Positions 36,830-50,634 are shown, numbered from the stretch's first letter. The stretch: DNA of 64,000 nucleotides from Mya arenaria (GCF_026914265.1 NC_069124.1:52936388-53000387); one strand, 5' to 3'. The notes: generated from the sequence alone by a model not told the origin. Made by a program: numbers and translations.

Positions 36830-37583
36830 CAGTCGAAACTCGATGGCACGATATTCTAGGGACCGGCCAAAATATTCCGAGCCTCGAGAATATCGAGCCA
36901 AGCGGGATTGCTTACAGAATGTTTTTTTTATTCGTTACAAAAAGTCCTGTTTACCTCGTTTGTTATTGGCTACACTATCTCCGCAAGAGAAGAGAAGAGT
37001 ATTTATTGGACATAGTTACGCATTGTAAAGTTTGTAACATGACTTATTCGATACATGGAAAATATCATTTTTTTTTTTTTTATTTATTATAAAAATACAT
37101 TGATGCGAAAACAACAAACAAGCAATTTTAAACAGTGGGTAACACAAACATAGCTTATAAGTTATATCAAAATGCATAGAAATTTATGGATGGATAACAA
37201 TTAGAGACAGAACTTAAAGTGATGACATGTTTATTTAAACTGTTTAACCTTTTAAATTTGATAATAATTATAATACAAGTCAAGCAATTTTATCGATTAG
37301 CGCCTAATGTGCTAAATGAAGCCAATCAAACAAATCAATGTGTTAGATTCCTAACTGAACCTGCGAAAATGACATCGACTTAAGCAAACAAAACAAAGAG
37401 TGAAATTCTTACTTGGGACCGCGAAAATGACTTCGAGCGTGGAGAAATATCGACCCTCAAGATACCAAGCCATCCGATCGAATTTTATATGAACAAAGAG
37501 TAAGAAAAAATTGGTCCTTTTTATCTGGTTCGAGCCAACGAGGATATCGAGCCATAAGATACCGAGCCAACAAGTTTCGACTG
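36830..37583. mobile_element. pogo/Tigger-like MITE, 754 bp, TA target
   Basis: The left end CAGTCGAAACTCGATGGCAC and the right end, read inwards, CAGTCGAAACTTGTTGGCTC match over about 29 bp with few differences. TA flanks both sides (36828-36829, 37584-37585). Subterminal parts are rich in TATCGAGCC-type motifs. No transposase frame is present. It lies directly after the composite element and upstream of the TPR-SGNH gene. Confidence 0.85.
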
Positions 37584-37831
37584 TACTTCACAAAATGCTT
37601 GATATGTCTTTGAGAATTGTTGTAATGATAAAATCTTTCTATATGTTAAATTTCATCAGTTAATCCAAATTCCCTTGAGAATGTGTGTAATGATAAAAGA
37701 AGTGCTCTATATTTCAGATTTTAACAATAAAAGGAGCAGAACGTTGATTGAAATCAGCCTACATAATGTACATCTAAATATTGTGATAAACTTTATGTTG
37801 TTATTTATTTGTTTTCTTGTTGTCTTTTCAG

Positions 37832-40800
37832 ATGAAGTTTTACCTCCACTGCAATGAGCCTGAAGTAACTACAGTTTTTAACTGGGATCTAGAAGATCTT
37901 ACTGTGCAAAATGCAGTTGATAACTTCCAGACAAAACTGAATGAAACCACCCCGGAATTGAAAGTTACAGTTGTTAGAGACTGCCATGGTAAAAATGTAT
38001 CTTTCACGAAGAAGTTATCAGATGCTGTTAGTAAAACCAAAAATGATCTGTTTGTTATTGTTTCAAAGACAGCAGATATTGGAGATGATGGTCATGAAAT
38101 TGAAAGATGTCATATAGTTGAGAAGCAGGGATCTAGCACATGCAAGTCTTTACACCAGACAAATGGTGAAAGTAATGATCTCAAAACTAAAGATAAAAAC
38201 ATTATAGAACAATCATCAACTCAACAGAAACTAAATGCGGCCGTGATCCACATGGGAAATGAAAGGTATAGAAAAGCAATAGAAATATATGTTGAAATCT
38301 TAAAGCAAGAAGGTGCAAATAGGTCAGCGCATGAAGGATTGATTGATGCATATTTAAGAGCAGACAGATACAAAGAGGCTAATGTTGCACTTAAGAAAGC
38401 TTTTAAAGTGTATCCGAATGACTTGGTTTTTCTAAGATTAGCAGGGGAAGCATATATTGGATGTAAGGATGGTGAAGCTGCAGTAGAAATGTTGATGAAA
38501 TGTGCAAAACTAGCTAGATATGAGGGAGGAATGGGCAAAGGAAGCAAGCAGGACCTTCAGGTTCTTATGGCAAAGGCATACCTCATTAAAGATGAAAAAG
38601 ACATGGCGATAACCATTCTGCAGGGTGTTCTGCGTGAAAATATGGGGCATGATGATGCACTTACAGAGTATGCTAGTCTTCTTTTTCCTATTGGTACTGG
38701 TCAGGCAGAGGAAGCTGTGTCTGTCATTCTAGGGGTTCTAGCTAGAAAACCGAATGACAAAAGAGCAAGGGAAGTATTTGCTAAAATGATGAGTGAAAAA
38801 TCTGGAATGAAAGTTCTAAGGCAAGTAGCATCTGGTGTATTTCTTGACTCAGCGGCTTTGGTCTTCCTGGGTTCTTGTTTGAGAGATCATAGTGTTCTTA
38901 AAGAAAGTCTTGAACTATTTGAAGAAGCTCTTAAAGTTGATCCTAAGAATCCCAGTATTGCACTAATATATATTCATACATTAGAACTCGTCAACACACC
39001 ATCGAAGATCTTTGAGGTTGTTACAGCATTTTTAAACGGGTATGGATCAAAATGTTTGGGAAATGTACCATGCTCCCTTTTTCATCGTTACTTCACTTCT
39101 GTTGTATCACTTATTGGTAATGAAACACTGCAGGACATTGACACTCTGGAACATTTATTTGTTGACAGTTTTGACATTTCTGATGACAAACAATATGAAC
39201 ATGTATACAGTGAGGATGAAAGATATTTCTTAGCCATACTTTTCACAACTGTGAAGGTTATGTATGTTTTGGGAAACTTGGATCTATTGAAGCCACTGTT
39301 GAATGTGCTAGAGCCTCTGTATTTGGGTAGAGAACTGCACAAGACCAACATCAGAAATGAGGCAGCTTATTTCAACTGCATCAATGAGGGAATGAAGTTG
39401 TTTCCATTCATTCCTGCTGTAAAGAAAGTTCCAGAGGAAGAATATGTCTACCTGTTAGGGGACAGTCATTGCATTCCAGCAGCATGGAGACAGATTCAAA
39501 TTCAGGTATTAAAAGAAAAATTCAAATTCAGATATTAAATCCTTTGCAGAATTCTGTCCGTTTAATGAGCTGGGCTACAATTAGCCGACTTTGATTAGTT
39601 TTGTTGTAATGGATGCATATAAATTTATTATACCTTACAATATATGGCACAAACAACGTAGCAGGGCCTGATTTTAAGGACTTGTCTTCATTAAGTGACA
39701 ATCAGAATCACAAGTGGAGATTATGTCCATTCAACCAGTACAAAAACTTCGTAATCGTTAAACAATTCCACATAATAAATTCAAATAATTCTACAATGTC
39801 AATGTTTAAGCAAAACTCAGTTTTATTTGTAATTCCACTAGAATCATCATAGCAGCGTACATTTATAGACAGTGCTAGTGTGCTGTAGTGTGCTTTAATT
39901 TACATTTCCAGGACAGATCCACGATGATAAAACCTGCCTTGTCCACTGGAACAAAGATTTGGCATCTACGACAAGAGAGTACCTTTTACCCTAAAGCCAA
40001 CTTCATCTCTGCTGTTGATAACATTCCATATGACTCAACTGTGATAGTTTGTTTTGGAGAAATAGACTGCAGAGAAGCATTATTGAAGTGCTGGGAGAAA
40101 GCAAGGTATGTTTTTTTTTCTGGCATAGAATTTGCTTTGACTACATATACCATAACACGTTGGGTCACTTTTAGGTAAATTTTGTAACCATGAAATATTT
40201 AATGTCTTTCTCTTAATAGATAAACTAAGTCATTAATCCTTTCATTAACATAGCTCAAACGTTTTTTAATAATCTGAGATTTTTCTGACACCCATCAAAG
40301 GTATTTGAAATATTAATACTAATGTATTAATCCATGAACGATCACAGAAAACATTGTAAATGACATTATATTCCACTTTGTCTAATGAATAAAACTACTA
40401 CAACACCAGGCTTCCTCGAAAAAGAAGTATTGTACACTGGTAAATATTTGATCTACCAGACAATGATTGCTTTATTCAAACATTTTAACTTTGCTTTTTT
40501 ATTTATTTTTCAAGGTATGACCGGATTGAAGATGGCATGGACACAATTATAACGATATATGTGCGTGTCCTCAAGGAACTTCAGGCCAAAAGAGGTTGGA
40601 AAATATTAGTCCATCCAGTGATGCCTGTACTGGACGTCACTCGTCCAATTGTGATGCAGTTTAACAGGATCTTGGCTACCAGGCTGCTTGCTGAACCTGC
40701 TCTGTACTGGTTGAACTTCGTAAATGAACTGCTCACTGAAGATGGACAAGCGTTAAAACCAGAGTTTACATTTGACGGAACACATGCAAATCCAAGTTAC

Positions 40801-40845
40801 GTTCAATTGTTAGCTGAGTCTTTAAGCCAGGTCATTGACAATTGA
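37832..40845 (+). CDS. TPR and SGNH/GDSL-like hydrolase domain protein
   Basis: Three coding exons, 37832-39505, 39912-40105 and 40515-40845, joined by GT-AG introns in phases 0 and 2, give 732 aa. The ATG is the first base after a strong acceptor (TTGTCTTTTCAG), so an upstream non-coding exon is likely. Residues 1-90 (KFYLHCNEPEVTTVFNWDLE...) look like a small beta-rich, possibly ubiquitin-like domain. About 128-400 are TPR-type helical repeats (GNERYRKAIEIYVEILKQEG; ADRYKEANVALKKAFKVYPN; LKESLELFEEALKVDPKNPS). The C-terminal third has SGNH-like signatures: GDSH with Ser545 as probable nucleophile, CFGEIDCRE at 605-613, and FDGTHANPSY with Asp710 and His713 as probable catalytic pair. No signal peptide or membrane segment, so probably intracellular. 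I recall TPR-SGNH proteins of this style as unnamed in other eukaryotes; substrate unknown. Confidence 0.85.
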
Positions 40846-40928
40846 GTTTTTTAATCAACATGTCCACAATACTGAAAGATCATTATCCTCATAGTATAAT
40901 GCTATAAAGATTTTTCATGCAACATATC

Positions 40929-40934
40929 AATAAA
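40929..40934 (+). promoter_or_regulatory. candidate poly(A) signal AATAAA
   Basis: AATAAA 84 bp after the TPR-SGNH stop codon, followed by a T-rich stretch. A second AATAAA at 41224-41229 could serve a longer 3' UTR. Confidence 0.45.
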
Positions 40935-43900
40935 ACTTTTTCCTTTATTGTTAGTACTATGCCTCTTTTTACCAAGCAAGTTGAAAATGGAATTATTCAG
41001 CAGATTCATGTATATTTTTGCATTTACATGAACATGTATTTCAAATTCAGTGGTTCACTGTTAAATAATCTAGTTCCATTGTTTGGAATGTTCCATTTAT
41101 TCTATATTCTTTTAGAACTTGAGAGAAAGTTTTTGATGATTTTGTGGTATTTTATGGAACATTCTTATTTGGTACATGGGCAAACTTCTCTGATCTTGGG
41201 TCTTTGGATAAAATTAAAGTTTCAATAAAAGTTTCACCAGTGCTAAACTTTTGGATTTTATTTGTCTCAGGATTACATTTCAACTGTTGTGGAAATTGTT
41301 CTGAGTGTTGTGCCCATATAGTTTCAGTATTTCATGTGGATTTAATTCTGTGGACATTAAATTACTAGTTCACTGAAGATATTTTTGGACATTTTAGCCA
41401 ATAGGTAATATTTAAATATTAGCATTACTTAGTTGAAATTTGTTTTGTAAAACTGTTTATTAGTGAATATATTGTGTTGTTGTTTAGTTTGTTACTCCAG
41501 GTTTCTTTTTTCTTTGATAAGTTTGGTGGTTGTAACAGCTAGAATGCATGTATACATTCTAGTATTTTTTCTGCTGTTATTTCAAATTTTAAGTTCTAAA
41601 GCTTTGTGCAGAATGGAACTTGATTTGAATCCCTTTCAGAAATATCTGACTGTATGTTTCACTTTAAAAAATAACATTCACCAGTGTGAATTGTTTTTAT
41701 AACTCTTATAATTCAATAACAGACCATTGTTATAATAATAATTGTTGAAACATACACTCAAATAAATTTTTATCAACCTCTGGAGATATAAACATGTGTA
41801 TATTTTGGCAATTCAATTCTTAACATGAATTATATTTAATGAACCTGCATGTTTTGCTCTTTTTCTGGTGATTTCTTTCTTAGACAGGTATGGTATTGGT
41901 ATATTTTTGTTGCTATGCCCCCAAAGGGCAGCATATAGTTATCAAACTGTCTGTCCATTCCCTTTGTTTTTGATCAAATTATTCAAAAATGCTTAGCCAC
42001 AGGAACCTCAAACTTGGTAGGCAGGTCGGTAATGACTAGCAAGCATATGAACCCTTTTGATTTTGAGGTCAAAGGTCAAGGCTGAGTTTTTGAATGGAAT
42101 CTGTTTTTATATTTAAGTAATAGCGATATTCAATATACATACCCAAACTGCAATCCCAAGTTTCGTCTCCACAAAAGCTTGCCACATACCAAATTTCATT
42201 TCTGAACATCACTCCTAACTAAAAGTATCAAGCGGTTTTTTTATGTGTTCATGACAGTGACCTTGATAATGACTTCATATGCACAAATGCATTCCGAGTA
42301 TATATCTCCATGTGAGCTAGCTTATACCAATTTCATTCATACATGTCACTAATAACTTAAGTTCTTGAAAGGAATCATTTTATACTTTTAGTAACGGTGA
42401 CCTAGACATTACATGCACGTTAGTATCCATGTAATTTTCAATAACTTAATGTCAGTCCAAACTTCACATGTAATGTTATTGAGTGGAAATCTTTTTTTTT
42501 TTTTTAGTACTAGTGACCTTGACTCGGCATACCCCAAATGCAATACTAAGTGAGGTATGTCACCACAATTTATTGAGTGGAAACCATTTTTCTTATTTTA
42601 GTAACCTTGGCCTAGAACCACCATACCATTAGACATGAAGTTCCATCACGTCATTCCAAACTTAGGATATCGAGTGGAAAAACAACAGTTTGAAGCCTGC
42701 CTGGATAACCAAAACCTCGTTCTTAAAACTTGTCTTTCATTAAAAACCTGGTTAATAAAAACATGTAAATAACCATCATAGTTAAATTGCAAAGCAGTTA
42801 TTACACAGAACTTGCAATCACTTTTTGACATATCTGAGGCCTTTGTAAGGTTGTGTTGTTTCCTGAACCTTGGACAATGAATGTTGTTTTTATGATTTGC
42901 TAATCTATCCCAGTTCCAAAAAGATGAAGAGTTCTGTCAGGAACATTACATTTTATTTGTTGATGTAGTTAGAATGTCTAATTTTATTATTTAGTTAAAT
43001 GTGATATATATTACACTTAATTGCCAATAATTGTGTTAACTGTTTTTAATGTCTTATCATATACCAAAATAAATATGCATTTAGTCAATTGTTGTTTGAC
43101 ACTTAATAGTGGTATTTTTAAGATATCATCAAGAAATGGGAATAATTTTTGGATTTGTTATAACATTGGTCGCTTAAGAAGCTGATAGTTATAACAAAAT
43201 ATACCCGTTTGGGACACAAGTTTGGTGATGATTGGTGTTTAGACGAAGAGACAATGACAATTTTGTTAATTCAAGGGCCATAACTTCAGAGTGACAAAGC
43301 CTTTATAATTAATCATTGAAGTTGTTGGGAGATGATTTGTCCATTCCCGGTGTTACATGATAGCTGGTATATATAAACAATGACCAAGATAGGTGATGAT
43401 TGGTGTACATTTGCCAAAGTTGGAGAGTGGATACTGGGAATTACTTACATTTTTGTCAATTGAAAGGTCGTAACTCTGGAGAGATAGGGTCTTCATGGCT
43501 GGATCTTGTACTACCAGTACATGTTGTTTAAGATATTTTGTCCATTACCATTGACCAAGTTTGATAGCAGGTTATTGCCTGTCATATAATGTCAACAGCA
43601 TTCTCATTTTTTTCCGATGTCAATAAACTTGGTCAGAATGTGTGTATTTCTGAAATCTAGGTAATGTTGAATTCTTGCCATGTCCTATTGAAAACCAGAT
43701 CACCAGGTCAAATATTTGAAAATCTTCTACCCATTATTTGTGACACATGGACAATTTTATGTAACCAGATTGTTGATCATGTCCTCTCTTGTTTACCCAT
43801 GTCAGACAGTTTATCTTGAAATCATAAAAATATATCATTTGGTAAAATATAAGGGGAAAACAGTTTATGTCCACTCCATAGCTCCTTAAAATTAATGCTT

Positions 43901-45612
43901 GAACGAATTTTGAAATGACTTGGCAAAAATGTTCACCGCATGTTCAGACAAACGAAGGTGAAAGGTCAGATATCCATTATTTGTGCCAATTTATTTTCAA
44001 CAACATCAACCACATCAGGGAATTTGAAAAAAAGTTGCACAAATATTCACTTTATTTTAACCTTTTTAACATACACAGATCATGTTTTTATCTCAGAGAT
44101 TGAACACTGTGGTCACACTAGGGATCTCAATATTAAGAAGAGTGTCAAAAGATTGGTTTGCCTTAGTTAATACATAACTGTAACCTGAATATCAGCCCCT
44201 TGTACTCTTAAATGTTACCTTTTGAAACTTGAGATCTCCTTTATTAATAAACATTTCAACGCAAAAAAAGTTTCAAATTACAATGTATAGCATCCTCTTT
44301 ACAACTGTCAATTATTTTCATTGTTCTTGAATATGGCAAATTAGACTACATTTGGATTATCAACTTCTTGATTGAAACTACTTCATCAGTTTTTTTTTAC
44401 AGAATTACTTCATTGCCTTGGGTAAAAGTAGTAAACGTGGGCAGACAGAGTTTGGTTGACTTTTTAGGTTGACCTTGACCTTGCAAATTAGAAACTTTAT
44501 GTATTGCAATCCATGTATGAAAATCAAAATAATGGCTGCAAAACAGAAGTGTTCATAGTAAACCATTTATGATGCATGGACTAATGGACTAGTTATGAAT
44601 CAGAGAATTCTCAAAAAGCGAAACGAAAAGTGGACAGATTATAAGTATATGTGACCTTGACCCTCTGAAGCAGAACAATATGCAGGAGTCACCTTCTGGT
44701 GATGAATTATCTTATGTCATGATGGCATTTATCTAATGACTGGACAAAGGCTGATACAATCCTTTTTGGAATTGAAAAAATATTATATGTGCCAAAATAA
44801 ATTTAAGACAAATATCAAATAGTTGCAAGTATATATTTCAAATATCACATAAAAGCAAGTATACTTCAAATATCACATAATCATAAGACTATTTTAAGTA
44901 TTTATCGGAATAGATCTTACTAAGTTCTGTCATATATGTTGACAACCGAAGCATACATATGAATAAAAAAAAACATTACTGCGTATAAGTTTATATACCT
45001 AACATCATAGTAACATGAAATGATAGTATATGAACATGAATACATTGTTCAGTGATGACCAAATTGAAATAAATATATGCATTTCTAGCATATACATTTA
45101 TGCATTAAGCTCACACCATCCTTTCATATGTTCAATCTACAAAATATTTTGATACCAAATTTAAAAGATGTTCCTTTTTTGCTCTTATATGAAGCTGTTT
45201 CCGCATAAATCCTACTTTTGGTTTAATAAGATTACTTTATTGACTGATCTCTGTTAGTATTACTTTGATCTCTATAAGCATGACTTTATCAATTTATTTC
45301 AACACATTACTTTCTAGTCCAACATACATGAGTATCTATAAATATAATACAACCATGAAAAGCAACTATTATGGCAATATCATTCAACAAACCAATACCA
45401 TCTCCATCTAGCTGCCTACATGTAAATCACAATGGCCATGTTTAAACATATTGGCAGAATCATCATCAAACTATTAAAAACTCCAACAGAGTGGTTGACA
45501 ATGAAGTTATATTGATTTGAATCTGCACAATGACGTATGTATATGCTTGTCACTCCAGAGGTCAACATTGTTTGCGTATCACAGACTATACGGTGCCCTC
45601 AACAGTCTTCGT
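40935..45612. other. intergenic with decayed interspersed repeats
   Basis: After the likely 3' UTR, 41931-42640 begins TGCCCCCAAAGGGCAGCATA and contains loosely repeated units of roughly 120-130 bp with phrases such as AGTGACCTTGA. 43180-43560 holds two diverged tandem units around GGTGATGATTGGTG, spaced about 190 bp. Neither has visible ends or coding potential. 44.6-45.5 kb is AT-rich and unremarkable; the extreme 3' end of TMEM218 transcripts may reach into it from the right. Confidence 0.5.
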
Positions 45613-48600
45613 CTATGACAGCTTGATACGCCGTAGGGTTTTGGCGTACACTGGTTCCATAGCGTGGGTGACAAGGTATGCTACAAGGCCGATAACCAGG
45701 AATAGTGCACATCCAGCTATCAGTAAGGAACGGTAGATGACAGAATAGTCGTATATCTGAAACATACAAAAACATTTATAACTCATGTTTTCTGCAAAGA
45801 AAAAGTTGAGGCATTGTCATAGCCTTGGTATTGGCCTGCATAAATACTATAACCTTGGCCATAACTCAAACAACAATACATTCAAAAAAGACAAGGCTAT
45901 TATTAGCATCTTCCTATGCTCAATTTCGAAGAAAAAATATAATTTAAGTAGCCATAAAAGATTTCTCAACCCTTTACAACCACATATAAACACTGTATTT
46001 ATATTTGGCTTTTGGGGAGGGGACGCACTTCTTCACTTAAACTCCCAAAGAGCCCCCCCCCCACCCCATTCATATGGACAAAAACACTCAAGAGTCAAGA
46101 CTAATGCTATATCTGACAACACATGGCATGCTTCTTTGAGTACACTGTTTCAGTCAGTTGTTTTATTTAAATATTAAAGTGAACATGCATATAAACATTC
46201 CCTCGATTGCTATTTTTTTCCAGTCAGGTTAGTGTGTTAGTTTAAACTAGTTATACAGTGACCCATAGCAAATGTGCTAAAATCAGACTTATCATAAATC
46301 ATCGACATACAAATAAACTGAAACTTAACTCAGAATGTGCTTATTTAGTTTATTGCAATTTATTAAACATAATTCTCAAAATATGTGACATTAAATGTGA
46401 GTAAAAGTGGCTGTTGACTGTGGGTAATTAAATGAAAATAATACACAAATACCTTTGATGGTCCCTAACATACAGAGGTAAAATAATTATAAGACAACTC
46501 CAAAATACACAGCATAATGCACCAGTCAATTGTAACCATGGCTCCCCCAGGTCCGGGGGTATACCCAGGATAGCCGGGGAAATGGGCCGTGTTTTTACCT
46601 TTCATATGATCCTGCAGTGCCGGGTGAATGCGGTGTTTTTGTCTTTGCGCCAAATATAGGGGGGATGGGCCTTACCTAGGGTCTCTGGGCTGCGGGGGCA
46701 TTTGGCAGGGATTTTACCATCAGTTTGTCTCGGCAGGGCGGGGATTTTACACAGGCTTTGCTGGGCCAAAAGTCAAAATCCCCGCTTTTCCCCGGACCTG
46801 GGGAGGCCGTGGTTACAATTGACTGGTGCATAAATCAGACAACATCTGAATAACATATAACAAAATTTGGTAACAATCAGTATTGTTTAGTTTTAAAATC
46901 ATGATATCAAGACATATATGATATATTTACAGAACAGGTAAGAATGTATTCATCAAAATTGATAATGGCAAATAAATCTAAATTAGAATAAATCAGATCT
47001 ACACAAGCATCATAGTATAAAACCTACATTTCTGGTATCACTAAATGTCAAATAAAAACAGAAAACACTTCAAAACATGACACTATTCTTTATATTGCTG
47101 GAAATAAGATTGACCTTTCAGACAGTTCAGGAGAGAAAACCACAAAAAACATTTACCTTAGTTGAAGGCTGACTAAAATCTTCTCTGGGCAGCACCAGCA
47201 ATATTATACTGAATAATATTGCTACAAGAATAAGAGCTATTCCAACATTCCTGCAATATACAAAATACAAACTTCTGTATCTTATGTATAACATCTTCAT
47301 TTTTTGAACTGCAATTTATGATATATATTTATATATACATTGTATATATAAAAATATTTAAAACAATTGAATAGATCTTTAAATAGGTTTACTTGCAATT
47401 TTAAATTGTACTGGAATTCAATTATAATCAAGGTAAAATTAAAAAAGGAAATCGATAAAAGCCCGGTTTCAAACTTGTTAAAAAAACAACTTATTGTTAC
47501 CAATAACATAGGCTGATGTCTCAACCAACAAGAGCCATCGTAAGACAGCGCGCTCGACTACGCCGCTTTGATTTAGAATACAATAACGATGTAATAATAC
47601 CAAGTTTGGTCTCTTTATGTCAAACCTAACTAAAATTATTTGATACATAAGGTGACTTTGATGCTGCCCTCCCACCAGCCCGCCCAAACAATGACGCAAG
47701 TCATTCAAATAACTTGATTTCCCAATATGAAAATGTGGTTAAGAATATAAAAATATGCCTTTCAAAGGAAATTTTAAAAAAATCAGGGGCAATAACTTGT
47801 ATTTAGGCTTAAAACGGAGTTATGTTTCTTGTTGTAAGATGGTCGTAAATAATTTTGAATTTTATTAAGTGCATTTAATGAACGGTATAGAAGTTTTTTT
47901 ATTAAAATCCCAACTTGCCCTTAACTTTTACTTGCCTAAAACATTAACCTAAGACAATCAGGGGCCATAACTTGTATTAAGGATATGGAGTTATGTAACC
48001 TCATTGGGTGATGGTCCTGAACAATTGTGTGAAGTATTAAGTCAATTGAATGAAGGGTATAGAAGTTATTAAACAATATCCCAACCTGCCCTAAAACTTT
48101 AACCTAAGTTCCATAGTCAATCAGGGGCCGTAATTTGTATAAAAGATAATACAGAGTTATCTAACCTCCTTATGTGATGGCTCTGAATATCTGTGTGAAG
48201 TATTAAGTCAATTGAATGAATGGTATTGGAGTTTTAAGTGAAAATCCCAACTTGCCCTAAAACTTTAACCTGCGCTAAAACTTTAACCTAAGTCAATCAG
48301 GGGCCATAACTCAATTGAATGTAAGGTATTGGACTTATAAGTGAAAATCCCAACTTGCCCTAAAACTTTAACCGGACGCCGATGCCGGGGCGAGTAGTAT
48401 AGCCCACCTATTCTTCGAATAGTCAAGCTAATAAAATGGCCTGACACATTCTCATTTGATAATTTAGAGAGCCTCTGATAAAAAAACCCAAAACAATTGG
48501 CAATATTACATTAATTCAAAAACTGAAATTCTTAAGTTAATTGACATTTTGCGCATGCAAATTATGACTTGAAATGAAAAATTCTCACAAACACTAAGAA

Positions 48601-50634
48601 AATTGTTATTTATTTTTGTTTTGCTGGGTCCAGAACTCTAACCACTGCTTAAAAGCGACGCTTATAGATTGGCACCAAAATGCATTAGCTAATGAAAAGA
48701 ACATTAAAACACTTAAAATGAATATGTGTGTATATTCACTGTTTTGTTTCAGACAAAAGACACAGCAATTTATTTTTTTGTTTGTCAGAATTTTGCCAAA
48801 TAATTTGGAGGGAGCAGTCAGAATAAATTTACAAATATATTGTTTTCGTTAAGTTCAAAACTGGACTTCGGATGAAGTGAAACTGTTTATTTCCATTACA
48901 AAATTTAATATAGATCATAATGACTTTTTTTCATTACATACACTAAATATATACTTCTGCGAAAATGATTCCTGTTGAAATATTCACTTTATTATAAAAA
49001 AAGTATTGTAAAAAACCCAGCTGATATGATTTGAAACAATCTTAAAATAATGAATAAACTAACATTCAAAATTTGTTAAAAAGCTTTAAAAAGAAGCTAT
49101 AATTGATTGTCTCCATTGATCACAAAAAAGGAAGGGTCCCTTTATCCTTAACAGGACTGATTTTCCAAAGCTTATTGAGATGTTTAATGCAATAATTACT
49201 ATGCCAAAATTTGTTTTCAGCATTTAAGAGTTTAAAAACATGCTAATCATTTAGACTCACACAACTTTATCAAACCTTCTAAGGATATATGGGAATGGTC
49301 ACTAAATATATTCACCACGTTTGAAAAATTGTCCATTCTACAGATAAATGAGCATTAGTTTTGAAGATATAAATGAACCAAACATTGAGGTATCAAATTT
49401 TTAATTTGACACTTCAAATCAATGCTTGGAACACACATTTAAATGGAATGTGAGGACCTGCAGTGTGAGGACCTGCTGCTGTGCCTTATTGCCAGGACGG
49501 TCTAAGTACTGAAAGTATTGTTACATGTACAGGTAACTGTGAGTGTACATCCAATTTTATCCCAATGCACTATGGAGGTACTAAACAAGTTTAAAGTCGA
49601 GGACTTGATTAATTATATAAAAAAATAATGTATTGAGTAAGCTTTCACATTTTCCTATAGTCTAAAATAATAGACGTGTTATACGGGATTGTGCAAAAAA
49701 CGGGGGCGTTTTAAAAATATTGAAATTGTTTTAAGTGAAGTATTTTATGGTTGAAATTGATCATAAAGAGTTATATTCATATTTTACCATGTAAGTGAAA
49801 TGTTATTTTGCACTAAACAAGCATTTAATGCATTAAAACAAGTTGTTTACCTTTCCAATAAAACGAAAGTTGACTGACACAGACAACAATTATGCGAAGG
49901 GGAACAACTTGATACAATTGTAATACCTCGGCCTCCTCCGACAAAGCTTCGAGATAGACCTCGTTATACAATCGTAACATCTCGGCCATGGCCGAAATGT
50001 TCCGAGCGATTTAAAACTGTGCCCTAAAGCCTTGCAGGTGCCCTTCATGTATATATCGTTATGTTTTGACAGAATGAAATGAAAAAAGCCGTCAAACTCA
50101 TAATTATAAGTTGGATATTTATTTTTTTGTGTACGGAACTAATATAAAATAACATTATCTGGTAATATTTCTTGTTTTTATGATATTTTATAGACGCTAT
50201 ATGCTTTAACCCGGAATCCTGATCGGAACAACTACCCACTTTTGATACTAAACAATTTGTATGTGAAGGATTTGCCATATCAAAAATCTAAAAAAAATCT
50301 GTCAACGTACAATTATTTGGACTAATTTTCCTATAGCCAATCTGTGAGGGATACCCTTTAAACAAAAAGATTGCACTGAGACACTGCATTTAAATATGTG
50401 GATAGAGTGCATGGCATCTTGTAGTGCTGATGTCATGATCAAATTAAGTTTTAACGGTCAAATATACTCAGTATAAATAATAAACTCGAAACTATACAAA
50501 AATATGGTCAATACTTACGATAACGCACCAGTTGCCCTCGAAAATGCAATACATAGGAATAAAGCCAATACCCACACGAGTATTATCAAAAACAAGCCAA
50601 GGCCAATTCCCATAATAGTATTATGTGAAGTCAT
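45613..50634 (-). CDS. TMEM218: transmembrane protein 218, TMEM218
   Basis: Three exons on the minus strand, 50519-50634, 47157-47250 and 45613-45756, with GT-AG introns in phases 2 and 0, give 117 aa against 115 in human. Three membrane segments: about 7-32 (IMGIGLGLFLIILVWVLALF), 41-60 (VGIALILVAILFSIILLVLP) and 80-100. The closing THAMEPVYAKTLRR matches the characteristic end of human TMEM218 (EPIYAKPL), and SRATGAL after segment 1 matches SRASGAA. In vertebrates TMEM218 sits at the ciliary transition zone with the Meckel/Joubert module (partner TMEM67). The start codon is the first ATG; the next Met is residue 8. Introns carry a MITE and a multi-unit repeat. Confidence 0.92.
46518..46830. 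mobile_element. 313-bp GC-rich MITE in TMEM218 intron 2, TAA target
   Basis: Ends are TGCACCAGTCAATTGTAACC and its perfect complement at the right, continuing with weaker pairing into GGTCCGGGG/CCCCGGACC, so nearly 45 bp can pair. TAA flanks both sides (46515-46517, 46831-46833). A 3-bp TAA duplication fits PIF/Harbinger-type mobilisation. It is strikingly GC-rich against its surroundings and non-coding. Confidence 0.85.
47527..48433. mobile_element. interspersed repeat with four internal tandem units, TMEM218 intron 1
   Basis: The left part (AGAGCCATCGTAAGACAGCG then GCTCGACTACGCCGCTTTGA) and right part (GGACGCCGATGCCGGGGCGA then CCTATTCTTCGAATAGTC) bracket four units of roughly 110-170 bp carrying AATCAGGGGCCATAACTTGT and CCCAACTTGCCCTAAAACTT. 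Near the right end TATTCTTCGAATA is a perfect short palindrome. I recall such ends from clam genomes (unverified). Non-coding; class unknown. Confidence 0.6.
48434..50518. other. rest of TMEM218 intron 1
   Basis: AT-rich. The only structure I see is at 49915-50010, a GC-richer patch containing the perfect 14-bp palindrome TCGGCCATGGCCGA (49982-49995) and three CTCG-rich phrases (ACCTCGGCC, ACCTCGTTATAC, CATCTCGGCC). Confidence 0.5.

Noticed and set aside
40917-41702. Several 75-100 codon plus-strand frames after the TPR-SGNH gene
   Set aside because: Low-complexity, hydrophobic AT-rich readings in the probable 3' UTR with no splice or start context.
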